A DNA stretch of 64,000 bases from CAWDMC01 sp963803295 (GTDB taxonomy: Bacteria > Acidobacteriota > Terriglobia > UBA7540). The translations under genes and the position numbers were made by a program. This document shows, piece by piece, positions 25,329-33,915 of the stretch (the first letter of the stretch is position 1; the number at the start of each line of letters is the position of its first letter). The DNA is taken from assembly GCA_963803295.1 (NCBI GenBank), contig CAWDMC010000028.1:1-64000 (forward strand), read 5' to 3'. Under the pieces are notes generated by a model. That model was not told the origin of the DNA and did no database searches. It worked only from the letters and a program-made list of their open reading frames with translations.

Positions 25329-26445
25329 ATGCCATGCCAGCCCGGCCCCGCAACCGCACAGGCGCCGCTGGGCGGTGTGGATTGTAGCGTGGACGACCTG
25401 CCTGCTCGCCTCGGCCGCCCTGTCCGATACCACACCGCTCAAAGCTCAGAGTCTGACTCCGTCTACCCCCACCAAGACTGCGGATCAGAAGGAAAACCAA
25501 GCCCCACAACCTGCGAATCCAAAAACGCCGCAGACCGGACGTAAAGATAACGAGTTCAGGATATCCGTAAACGTCAATCTGGTGGTCCTGCATGCTTCCG
25601 TGCTCGACAAAAAGGGTCGCATGGTTGAGAGCCTGAGCCAGAACGATTTCCAGGTGTACGAGAATGGGGCTCTTCAAAAGCTCTCGGTGTTCAGTCACGC
25701 TGACATCCCGGTGACCATGGGCATCGTCATCGACGACAGCGGCAGCATGAAGGAGAAAAGGCCAGCCGTAAACTCCGCCGCCGTCACCTTCGTCAAGACC
25801 TCCAACGTGCAGGACCAGGTGTTTGTCGTAAACTTCAACGATGTCTACTACCTGGATACGCCTGGGGATTTCGCCGCCAACGTAGAGGATTTGAAGTCTG
25901 CTCTCGACAAGATCGACTCCCGCGGCGGAACTGCGCTCTACGACGCGGTCGCAGCGGCGCTCGATCACCTGAAGCTGGGCAATCGCGACAAGAAGGTCCT
26001 GCTGGTGGTTTCGGACGGTGATGACAACTCGAGCCGCGACACGTTCGAAGAACTGGTTCGCGCCGCCCAGAAGTCCGACGCGGTGATCTACTGCATCGGC
26101 TTACTGGGGGACGAAGAGCCGGGCGGCCTTTTCAAGCACATCGGAGGAGCCAAGCACGCTGCCAAAGTCCTGCGTACCCTCGCCGAAGACACGGGTGGAC
26201 AAGCGTACTTCCCCAAATCGCTTGACGAAGTCGGAGCGACCTGTGAGCAGATCGCTCGCGACATCCGCGACCAATACACTCTCGCCTATTACCCCACCGA
26301 TACCCGACGCGACGGGAGTTTCCGCACAGTACGAGTGGAAGCCTTCGAACCCGGCGGCCGTCGCCCGCTGTTGGTGCGCACTCGCACCGGCTATTACGCC
26401 CCCAAGGACAATGCGACCACAGCCATGACCGGCACCGGGAATTAG
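25312..26445 (+). CDS. Second secreted VWFA-domain protein, tandem paralogue
   Basis: 377 residues from an ATG at 25312 that overlaps the end of the preceding VWFA gene by 17 nt; the frame is open upstream inside that gene but shows no homology there. Signal peptide (RRRWAVWIVAWTTCLLASAALS), a Pro/Gln-rich linker, then VWA with DDSGSMKEK (MIDAS), RGGTALYDA, VSDGDDNSSRD. It closes YTLAYYPTDT...VRTRTGYYAPKD as in its neighbour. Translational coupling and shared architecture suggest that the two proteins act together at the cell surface. Confidence 0.87.
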   Translation: MLRHNECHASPAPQPHRRRWAVWIVAWTTCLLASAALSDTTPLKAQSLTPSTPTKTADQKENQAPQPANPKTPQTGRKDNEFRISVNVNLVVLHASVLDKKGRMVESLSQNDFQVYENGALQKLSVFSHADIPVTMGIVIDDSGSMKEKRPAVNSAAVTFVKTSNVQDQVFVVNFNDVYYLDTPGDFAANVEDLKSALDKIDSRGGTALYDAVAAALDHLKLGNRDKKVLLVVSDGDDNSSRDTFEELVRAAQKSDAVIYCIGLLGDEEPGGLFKHIGGAKHAAKVLRTLAEDTGGQAYFPKSLDEVGATCEQIARDIRDQYTLAYYPTDTRRDGSFRTVRVEAFEPGGRRPLLVRTRTGYYAPKDNATTAMTGTGN

Positions 26446-26549
26446 CCATACGCGGTCCCGAGTGCCCGAACGCCCTTTTGTTGCTGCGTTTACCATTAGC
26501 GGCGAGGTCTAACTAGCCAAGGGCTGCGCCCTTGATATCCCGTTCGATT

Positions 26550-26571
26550 GCGATAGAAAGTGTTGCTCGCG
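26550..26571 (+). repeat. Left direct repeat flanking the decayed gene
   Basis: Contains TAGAAAGTGTTGCTCGCG (26554-26571). The matching repeat at 28388-28408 has TAGAAAGTGTATCTCGCG. 16 of 18 bases agree, and both are preceded by GCG. Confidence 0.45.
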
Positions 26572-26622
26572 AAGGCGCTCACAGCGGTATGCTCCTGGTA
26601 TCTCACCACACAGGAGCGCACC

Positions 26623-28244
26623 ATGAACGCCTTCTACGAGCATCATCAGCATAGCATCCAGTTCCGGTATCGATGCTTCGATCGAATCCTGCTGAACGGT
26701 TTGATCCAGCCGTTCCAACAACCCGAGCGCGTGCTCGGGTTCTTTAATACCTATCGTGAAGGGAAAAGGGTAACGCGGCAGGCCTTGACGGAAATCGCCG
26801 ATCAGTTCCAATACTGGCTGAAGAACCGATCCGAGAAATGGGGTGCTCCTATCGTGGAAGCGCCCGAAGAAAAGCGACGCGATGACTTCGTACAGAAGTA
26901 TCTGCGAAATTGCCCCTCCGATCGAGTGGCCGTGATCCTCAAGGCCCGAGAACCCGCCCGGATCCTGGTGGCGATCGGCGGAGAGAAGAATGACAGCCCG
27001 CACCTGGAATTCAAGCAATGCTGGGTCAACCAGTACAATTTCTATCTGAACGACCAACACTGGGGTCGGATGTTTGGTGTCTGAACCAGCACCACTGGCT
27101 GGCTCTTCGCTTTGTGTCCCTACTTTCCCTTCTCGGCGCGGGTACTGCGGGAAGCAGGAATCGACTTTCAACAGTGCACCAATGCTTTCCTCCGCTGTGG
27201 CCATCCCGGACGCTTGCAGGAGCTGGCCGACTCGCTCACCGCCCAGGGCCTGCTGCGCTGTGGGCAGAAATGGCTGGCCGCCTTCACCCCCTTCTTTACG
27301 CTGCAGGAGCGACAGTCGGCCGGCTGTCAACACCGGCTCTTCTTCTCCCAGGTGGAGTACTGTGACAATCTCATCTTTCACCGCCGCGCCGCTGTCGACC
27401 AAGTCACCCAGCGTCTGCTGGACCTGAATCGGACGCTGGGGCAGCCCAAGAAGATCACCCTGATTTTCGGCCGCAAAGTGACCCAACAATACAAGGGAAA
27501 GTTGCAGACGGTGATCGAAGATCTCGACCTGCCCAATCCTGTAATCCGGACTCATTACGGACATGGTTTTGCCAAGCAGTACGTTCGAGACGACCGCTTA
27601 TTGCGCACCTAACCGGCCACTAACAACGTTTACGACTATGGCGTCAATAAGAACGTCGAAAATCTCCCTCGACTCCGGGAGCGAATGTCCGAGATCGTCG
27701 ACAACTATCAAAATGTCCAGCAAGACATCCTGGAGACCTTTGTCGACCGTGGGCAACTGCGCCAGCTGGCCGAGCCCAGCAGGCTTCCCAACGGCAAGCG
27801 CCTCCCAGGCCTGAAACTCGACCATCCCCGCCAACTGGCGGTCATGCACTCCCTCGTTCGCTTCGCCAACCTCGTCGTGGGTGGAACCTTCACCACTGCC
27901 GATCTCTATGGCCCGGCGTTGGATGCTCTCGGTCGGAGCCCAGCCCACTGCTCTCTGGCCTCGCTCCGCTATGACCTGTCCAAGCTACGCGCCAAAGGCC
28001 TTCTAGAAAAGCTTCCTCACTCCCGCCGCTATCGACTGATCGGAAGGGCTACTCCATCTGTCTGGTCTTTCTCAAGCTCTTCGAACGAATCTATGCACCT
28101 CTTACCGCCGGCATCCTCAAGCCCTTCGCCGGGGATCACAAACTAGCGGAAGAGAAACGATGCGAACTCGACCGTTTGTATCAACGCCTCGGCAATGATC
28201 TGGATGCACTCCTGAGCGCTGTCGGTCTCAAAACGGCAGCATGA
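26623..28244 (+). pseudogene. Decayed gene of an uncharacterised ~510-residue family
   Basis: GGAGCG lies before the ATG at 26623. One frame reads MNAFYEHHQHSIQFRYRCFDRILL onward to about 28050, broken by TGA at 27082 and TAA at 27610. The last part (YSICLVFLKLFERIYAPLTAG...) is in the -1 frame to the TGA at 28242, because one base is missing in the GGAAGGG run at about 28054. Around 27078-27140 the segments CLNQHHWLALR and CPYFPFSAR lie in different frames, as if a ~35-nt block had moved. From memory the intact family is widespread in soil bacteria and has a winged-helix-like C-terminal part, but no known function. Direct repeats flank the whole unit. Confidence 0.7.
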
Positions 28245-28387
28245 TCTTCTGAAACGAGAACAAAATCCTCGTGGCGGAGCACATAACGGTAACTAAGAGC
28301 GGCGGAAGACGCCGGTCATACCCTGGTCACACATTGGCGCTACAGCACTTGTCCCGTACGCGCAGTTATCAATAAGGCTGTGCTACT

Positions 28388-28408
28388 GCGTAGAAAGTGT
28401 ATCTCGCG
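28388..28408 (+). repeat. Right direct repeat flanking the decayed gene
   Basis: Partner of 26550-26571, 1.84 kb away. It lies between the decayed gene and the convergent membrane-protein gene. Confidence 0.45.
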
Positions 28409-28412
28409 CTGT

Positions 28413-29573
28413 CTAAGGGGGCATTGAGCCCTTCGTCCCTTGAGGGTAGGTTGCGCAGACGGAAATGAAGGCTGCTCCTACTATGACATAGGTTGAAACG
28501 TAATACCTCTCCTCAAATCCCGGATAGGCGAGAATTCGAATCAATGAAAAGGCAAGGTTCAACAAGAGAAGATGGTATAACCTACTCTTAGGCTTCATAA
28601 GCAAGATACAGGCGCCCGCCAGAAAAGCGAAGAGCGGCAAAGAGCTCCGATTTAGCCCTTCGCGCAACGAGTGGGCGGCGGGGCGCAGATAGTCTGAAAA
28701 AGAGATGTTGGGAGCCCCACTTTCCCCTGGCGCCGGCACTCTTTGCACAAGCCCGTGGTAGAACGACATGCGCCAGCCGTATCCGCCTCCGAAATGGGTC
28801 ACTGCAAAGACGGTCCCGCAAATCAGTGCAATAAGCATGGCACCGTAAACGGGCCTGACCTTGATCGGGCTTCCTGAGGCGATGGTGAGGTAGCCAATCG
28901 TGAGAACAGCTAGCACCAGGGTGTCATTTCGGACAAGAATCGCGCAGCAGAGCAGCACCATCCCAATTGACGTCGCCGGACGCACGTGGCCTTTCTCAAA
29001 AAGTAAGTACAAAGCCCACACGATCATGGCCACGGAAAGTGCGTCTGCGGAGAAAATCTTGCCTAAGTTCAAAATAGGTTGAGTTAGCACAAACATGCCT
29101 GAAAGCAGAGCAGAAGGTAGTGAATTCAGGTACCCCCGCGCCCAAACAAAAAAAGCGGCGCCAATCGCCAAGAAGCCGGCCGTCGAGATCAGCTTCATGG
29201 CGCTGATGTAAGTCGCACCGAGCCGGTGCAGTCCGGCGATGAGCCCTATGTAAAGGACCTTCGCATCATAGAACGGAATCTGTTCTACAAAATGGAGCGG
29301 GTTGCGCGCGAGGTCGGCGCGATAGGAGGTGCCTTCTGTCAGGAACTTGTATGAGGGCACCGGTACCTCTGCTTCGGCGTCGGCGTATGCCAGGGCATGA
29401 ATCCTGACGGGGTCTGGCTCCGACCATGAAAGCGCGCAAGCCGTGTAAGCCAGCAGATCCCAGTTCCAGTCGCGATCGGAGCTGCGGTAAGCACCGATGC
29501 CCGCTAGCAGAAGTACGGCGATATAGCCTGAGCTGCAAAGCCTATTGACCAAATCGGCCTCCGCGGAGGGCAC
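28413..29573 (-). CDS. Polytopic membrane protein, possibly a GT-C type glycosyltransferase
   Basis: 386 residues with about nine hydrophobic helices (residues 13-25, 105-120, 125-145, 150-170, 185-200, 203-220, 225-245, 300-320, 325-345, 355-375). A large loop follows the first helix (residues 30-100), with DWDNWD-like acidic residues (RDWNWDLLAY), as in the ArnT/PMT-like GT-C fold, and a late loop (RVPAPGESGAPNISFSDYL). The start is a GTG at 29573; a TTG 7 codons on has GGAGG before it and may be the real one. No neighbours suggest a pathway. Family assignment is tentative. Confidence 0.65.
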   Translation of the reverse strand: MPSAEADLVNRLCSSGYIAVLLLAGIGAYRSSDRDWNWDLLAYTACALSWSEPDPVRIHALAYADAEAEVPVPSYKFLTEGTSYRADLARNPLHFVEQIPFYDAKVLYIGLIAGLHRLGATYISAMKLISTAGFLAIGAAFFVWARGYLNSLPSALLSGMFVLTQPILNLGKIFSADALSVAMIVWALYLLFEKGHVRPATSIGMVLLCCAILVRNDTLVLAVLTIGYLTIASGSPIKVRPVYGAMLIALICGTVFAVTHFGGGYGWRMSFYHGLVQRVPAPGESGAPNISFSDYLRPAAHSLREGLNRSSLPLFAFLAGACILLMKPKSRLYHLLLLNLAFSLIRILAYPGFEERYYVSTYVIVGAAFISVCATYPQGTKGSMPP

Positions 29574-29635
29574 ACAGGCTGCCGTCGAGCACAGATGTCA
29601 ATCCCGATGCAAACCGCTGTGCTCGACATTTTCAG

Positions 29636-31957
29636 CTAGAACTCCGTTGTCAAGCTGACGGTAAAGCTGCGAGGAGGCGCCACCGCATTTCCTGAGAACA
29701 GACCCGCGAAGTCGATTAAATTGAGACGGCCATTCAGATTTTGCGCGTCGCCTTGCAAGTGTACAGTAAAGCGCTCACTTCTCCAAAGATCCGCTCCCGC
29801 CCCCGCCTCGGCGGCGAAGGAAGGACGCAGCCGGCCACGGCTGAGGTCCAGGCGCGCGACAATCTGCGATCCGTATTGTGCCAGTGCGTCTTCCACAGTA
29901 CCCGTGAACTCAACCGGCAGGCCGCTGCCGTAAGCGGCGCCCAGCCCTACCCAGGCCCGGCGAGTAAGCTGATAGCGGTATCGCGTGCGCAGAGTATGCC
30001 GCTGGTCTTGGCTGCCCCAGAAGCGGCCGCCCAGCTGGCTGAGCGCCTGGGTGGCATCGTCGCCAAGAAAGAGCCCTCCCGTGACCGGAAGATAGGCGGA
30101 TCCGACCTGGTAGGAATAGCTCGTGTATCCGGAGAGGCGATTCCACCCCGGCAAGTCCAGCTTTGCTTCTGCCCCGTAGATTCTGGCCTTACGGAAGCTG
30201 ATAGGAAAACTCACCGAGGTGTTCAGGAGCTGCTCGTCATCGGCGTAATTGTTCAGGTAACGACGGTAGTAGTTGAGGTCAAGTTTGAGCTTGCCCGCCA
30301 GACCTTTACTGATTCCTGCCTCAAAGTAGTTTCCGTAAGAAGGCTGCAAGGGTAAGCGCAAGACGCGCGGATTCAGGGCGGCAATTTGGGGAGAACTCGA
30401 GAGCAGCAGATTCTCAAACGTGGGAGTTTGAAAGACGCGGTCATAGGAGGCGTGCACGACCATGTGGGCAGCCCCCCAGTACCGCGCGACGCCAAGCCGG
30501 GGACTCACGGCGTTGCGATTGACGAGAAATTGGTAATGATCCCAGCGCAGGCCCGCGCTCACGCTCCACTTACCCAGCCGGATGTTATCTTGAACGAAGG
30601 CGGCCTGCTCCAGATCGTGTCCTCGGGCGTAAAAGCTGAAGGATGGAGGAGTGCCAGGATCGAATTGAGTAAAATCAGTGATCCTGTCGCCAAAGCCTTC
30701 GTGAACCGAGACGAAGTCAGCTTCGACGCCCGTTGTCCACTCTTCCACATCATGATGGAGAACGACCGTCGCTTTCACGTACGCCTCGCGGAACCCTCGC
30801 TGCTGCGCGGCGAGGACTGGCGTCGCAAGCTGGTTAGACCAGAGGCCATCGGAGTCGTCCCTCACCATGCCACGGAGTTCGCCGAGGGCGTTGGCCGAGA
30901 AGATGTGCTGGTAGGAGAAAATTCCCATGGTCTCACGGTTTTGGCGATCCTGGCGCTGGCCGGCTAGCTGCTGCAGCATCTCATTGGGAACTTCAAATCC
31001 GGATTGTTCGCGGCGAAGGGTTATTCCCAAGCGATTGTTATCGTTCAGGTCCCTTTCGTAGCGGACTGAGAAATCGGAAGTGGTGCCCTCGTTCGTGTAG
31101 TTTTGGAGGACGGGCGGATTCAGATACCAGTCCGTCGCGGCCCCATCGGCGCTGACCCCGAGTGTGTTTTTCTTCCAGCTACGCTGGAGTTGAGCGTAGA
31201 CGTCTCCGGTCGCGAAGCTGCCGCCGGACCCGGCCACCTTGCCGTGCCAGCCCTGGCGCGTATCGTTGCTGGTGACCACCTCGACTACGCCTCCCAGCTT
31301 TCTTCCGTACTCGGCCGGAAAATTGGCCGTGTAGACACTCAGCGACTGAACGTCTTCGGCTTCAATTTGCGGCCCAAAACTTGGGGAGCGATTGTCAGTG
31401 AGGGGAACCCCATCGACCACAAATTGCGTCTGGTACTCGGAGCCGCGCGGATGTAGCACGGAGCTTCCTTCATAAAGCCAGCCCGGTTGCGTATCCACCA
31501 AATCCACCAGGGCGCGGCCCGGAAATGACACGGCTCGGTGTTCGATGGCTTCGGAGTCAACTCGATTGATAGTGCCGGTGCGGTGAGGATCCACGAGCGT
31601 GGCCTGCTCGCTGACCGCCACGGCGGTACTCACCGAGGCGAGGCTGAGCTGGATGGGGTATTCAACCGGGACAGCCGATCGGATCTCCAGGGACTCGAGG
31701 AAGGGAGCAAAACCTCGGCGGTTGACGCGGATTTGATAGATTCCGAAGGGCAGCGGCCGGATGCTGAGATCGCCGGAAGAGTCCGTGACAAAGGTGTGGC
31801 GAAACTGATTGGCTTGGCTGATCAGTTCAATCGAACACTGGACCCCAAGCCCCGCAGGGTCTGTGACCGTCACCCGGAGTTCGCCGGCATTGCTCTGTGC
31901 GAAAAGGGGAAGGGCACAGCAAAGGAGGGCCAAGCATCTCGCGATCGCCGTCCGCAC
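29636..31957 (-). CDS. TonB-dependent outer-membrane receptor with N-terminal carboxypeptidase-like domain
   Basis: About 773 residues from the GTG at 31957, which begins the signal peptide VRTAIARCLALLCCALPLFAQ; the frame is open to 32101, but the extra 48 residues do not look like protein. The CarboxypepD_reg-like domain (GELRVTVTDPAGLGVQ to about 90) precedes the plug (SVLHPRGSEYQTQFVVDGVPLTDNRSP, NFPAEYGRKLGGVVEVVTSND) and the 22-strand barrel, ending in a C-terminal aromatic FTVSLTTEF. This is the Acidobacterial 'Oar/SusC-like' layout. It imports a large substrate, perhaps a glycan or siderophore, with energy from TonB. No SusD partner is nearby. Confidence 0.87.
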   Translation of the reverse strand: MRTAIARCLALLCCALPLFAQSNAGELRVTVTDPAGLGVQCSIELISQANQFRHTFVTDSSGDLSIRPLPFGIYQIRVNRRGFAPFLESLEIRSAVPVEYPIQLSLASVSTAVAVSEQATLVDPHRTGTINRVDSEAIEHRAVSFPGRALVDLVDTQPGWLYEGSSVLHPRGSEYQTQFVVDGVPLTDNRSPSFGPQIEAEDVQSLSVYTANFPAEYGRKLGGVVEVVTSNDTRQGWHGKVAGSGGSFATGDVYAQLQRSWKKNTLGVSADGAATDWYLNPPVLQNYTNEGTTSDFSVRYERDLNDNNRLGITLRREQSGFEVPNEMLQQLAGQRQDRQNRETMGIFSYQHIFSANALGELRGMVRDDSDGLWSNQLATPVLAAQQRGFREAYVKATVVLHHDVEEWTTGVEADFVSVHEGFGDRITDFTQFDPGTPPSFSFYARGHDLEQAAFVQDNIRLGKWSVSAGLRWDHYQFLVNRNAVSPRLGVARYWGAAHMVVHASYDRVFQTPTFENLLLSSSPQIAALNPRVLRLPLQPSYGNYFEAGISKGLAGKLKLDLNYYRRYLNNYADDEQLLNTSVSFPISFRKARIYGAEAKLDLPGWNRLSGYTSYSYQVGSAYLPVTGGLFLGDDATQALSQLGGRFWGSQDQRHTLRTRYRYQLTRRAWVGLGAAYGSGLPVEFTGTVEDALAQYGSQIVARLDLSRGRLRPSFAAEAGAGADLWRSERFTVHLQGDAQNLNGRLNLIDFAGLFSGNAVAPPRSFTVSLTTEF

Positions 31958-32090
31958 AATGATATTGTACCCTGCGCTGCTGATTTCAGGAAGTATGCGC
32001 ACATTGTGGGAGTCATCGATGCGGTCACGGAACTGCCAAGGTAATGTGGTGTTGAATGCCAATGACACGAACAGATCTGTGGCGTTCTGT

Positions 32091-32981
32091 CTAGCGCCCA
32101 ATATCGCGGTGGATTAACTTTGTGCGATAGCCCTCTTTCGCCAGCGTCTGACCAACTTCTTCGGCGATGGCGACGGAGCGGTGACGGCCGCCGGTGCAGC
32201 CGATAGCTACGGTGAGATAGCTTTTCCCCTCGTGCATGTAGTGCGGTAGCAGGTAGAGCAGCATGTCGAGCAGCCGCTCCACAAACTCGTGCGTTTGCGG
32301 GAAACGATCCATGTACTTGCGCACGGCCTGGTCTTTGCCGGTGTAATCCTTCAGTTCCGCCACGTAGTTGGGATTGGGTAGAAAGCGCACGTCGAATACC
32401 AAGTCGGCGTCAGGGGGTACTCCAAAGCGGAAACCGAAAGAGACCACCGACAATAGAATGGTACGCCGTCCGGGCGCGCCGCCGAATTTCACCTGGACCA
32501 ACTGCCGCAGGTCGTGGACATTCATCCTGGTGGTTTCAATGACCACGTCGGCGAGCTGACGCATGGGCTTGAGCAACATCCGTTCCAGCCGGATCACCTC
32601 CCGCACAGGGAGCTCGCGCCCGAGGGGATGTGGCCGCCGAGTCTCTTCAAAGCGGCGCATCAAGGCGTCGTCCGAAGCTTCGAGGAAGACCAGTGAAGTC
32701 TTGAAGTGCTCTTTCGAGAGGCCTTGATAGATGGCAGGCAATTGGCTCAGGGCGTCGCCTTCACGTATATCGGCGACCACGGACGCGCGCTCGATCCGTC
32801 CACCGGAATCACGGCACAGCTCAGCAAATTTGGGGATCAGATTTACCGGAAGGTTGTCTACACAGTAGTATCCCAAGTCCTCGAACGTCTTGAGCACAGA
32901 ACCCTTGCCCGATCCGCTCAGGCCCGTGATCAGGACAAATTGCTTCAGAGACTTCGGCTGCTTCTTCGGTTTACGCTTCAT
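32091..32981 (-). CDS. rapZ: RNase adapter protein RapZ (YvcJ family nucleotide-binding protein)
   Basis: 296 residues from the ATG at 32981. The frame is open to 33020, but the extra 13 residues fall in REP-like DNA. Walker A is GLSGSGKGS; GYYCVDNLPVNLIP follows, and the C-terminal AIGCTGGRHRSVAIAE is the RapZ signature. In E. coli RapZ recruits RNase E to the GlmZ sRNA to control glmS; in phyla without GlmZ its role is less clear. It lies at the end of the rpoN-hpf leftward run, a conserved neighbourhood. Confidence 0.94.
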   Translation of the reverse strand: MKRKPKKQPKSLKQFVLITGLSGSGKGSVLKTFEDLGYYCVDNLPVNLIPKFAELCRDSGGRIERASVVADIREGDALSQLPAIYQGLSKEHFKTSLVFLEASDDALMRRFEETRRPHPLGRELPVREVIRLERMLLKPMRQLADVVIETTRMNVHDLRQLVQVKFGGAPGRRTILLSVVSFGFRFGVPPDADLVFDVRFLPNPNYVAELKDYTGKDQAVRKYMDRFPQTHEFVERLLDMLLYLLPHYMHEGKSYLTVAIGCTGGRHRSVAIAEEVGQTLAKEGYRTKLIHRDIGR

Positions 32982-33316
32982 CGCTGTAGTGACTGTCTGT
33001 GACCGGCGGGCGTTTCTCATTGAGTCCTAGTCCAGAACGGTCGATCCACTCGTAGGGTTCTAGAAGAGGACCGCCGCTCATAGAGCGGCGCTGGAAAGCG
33101 CTACAAGGCCGAGTTGCTGGATTTCGTCTTGGTAAGGGCCAGGGTGCGGGTCGTAGACCCAGTCCAGGCGCCTTAAGCGAGACTTGCGCATGGATCCTTG
33201 CTGTAGCGCCGGTCTATGACCGGCGGGCGCCGCTCGCAGAGCGGCGCTACAGTAAGAGTGAGCGACAAGAGTGAGCACCACAATAGGATCGCCGCTCGCA
33301 GAGCGGCGCTACAGAG
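32981..33316. repeat. Cluster of REP-like repeats upstream of rapZ
   Basis: A degenerate long copy (32981-33102, with GACCGGCGGGCG and GCCGCTCATAGAGCGGC at 33072-33088), a full copy TGTAGCGCC...CGGCGCTACA (33202-33251) and a half copy GCCGCTCGCAGAGCGGC (33291-33307). All belong to the family seen at 19073-19135. They fill the 350-bp gap between hpf and rapZ and would be transcribed if the two genes share an mRNA. Confidence 0.7.
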
Positions 33317-33330
33317 GGTGGCTGCGGCAT

Positions 33331-33864
33331 CTACGGTTCGGGCTCGATCAGCCCCAGGTTCCCATCCTGGCGCCGATAGATCAGGTTCACACGTTCGGTG
33401 TCAGTGTTGCGGAATACCACGATTCCGTTGCTTTTTCCGTTAAGGGCGTCGATAGCCTCGTCCGTGGTCATAGGCTTGATAGCGATGTGCTCGGTTTCCA
33501 GGATTCCACGATCGTCCTGTTTGGTTCCACTCTTCAAGACGTTAACCAGCACCGACGCGGCAGCCGGCGGACGGCGCTTACGTTCTCGCTTGCGACCCAT
33601 CACTTTCACGGCCTGCCGCTCCAATTTATCAATCGCCTCATTAATCGAAGCGAGGATATCTGCTGTCTCTGATACCCCTACCAAAGTGTGATCACGGAAG
33701 TTTAGAGTCAATTCGGCGATGCGCCGATGCTTTTCCGCTGTCAAGATGGCTTTGATTTCGCAACGATCGCGCAGGACGCGTGTCAGTTTGTGGAGCCGCT
33801 TTTCAGCATACTCACGAAGGTCAGGTGTAATCTCCAACTGACGACCGGTAAATTCAAGTTGCAT
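33331..33864 (-). CDS. hpf: Ribosome hibernation promoting factor, long form
   Basis: 177 residues. GGAGG precedes the ATG by 8 nt. The N-terminal RaiA/YfiA domain (MQLEFTGRQLEITPDLREYAEKRLHKL...) covers residues 1-100. A linker and the C-terminal dimerisation domain (VIxTEHIAIKPMTTDEAIDALNGKSNGIVVFRNTDTERVNLIYRRQDGNLGLIEP) follow, so this is long HPF, which alone forms 100S ribosome dimers in stationary phase. The rpoN gene lies 52 nt upstream, a conserved order. Confidence 0.95.
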   Translation of the reverse strand: MQLEFTGRQLEITPDLREYAEKRLHKLTRVLRDRCEIKAILTAEKHRRIAELTLNFRDHTLVGVSETADILASINEAIDKLERQAVKVMGRKRERKRRPPAAASVLVNVLKSGTKQDDRGILETEHIAIKPMTTDEAIDALNGKSNGIVVFRNTDTERVNLIYRRQDGNLGLIEPEP

Positions 33865-33915
33865 CGAGAGACCTCCTTCCGCAAACGCGGTGTGGAAGCG
33901 TGTGGGGGTAGGAAC

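Noticed and set aside
25267..25968. Minus-strand open frame across the second VWFA gene
   Set aside because: No domain, and it covers the MIDAS region of a clear plus-strand gene.
26509..27564. 351-residue minus-strand open frame opposite the decayed gene
   Set aside because: The plus strand carries the family motifs despite stops; the minus frame has none.
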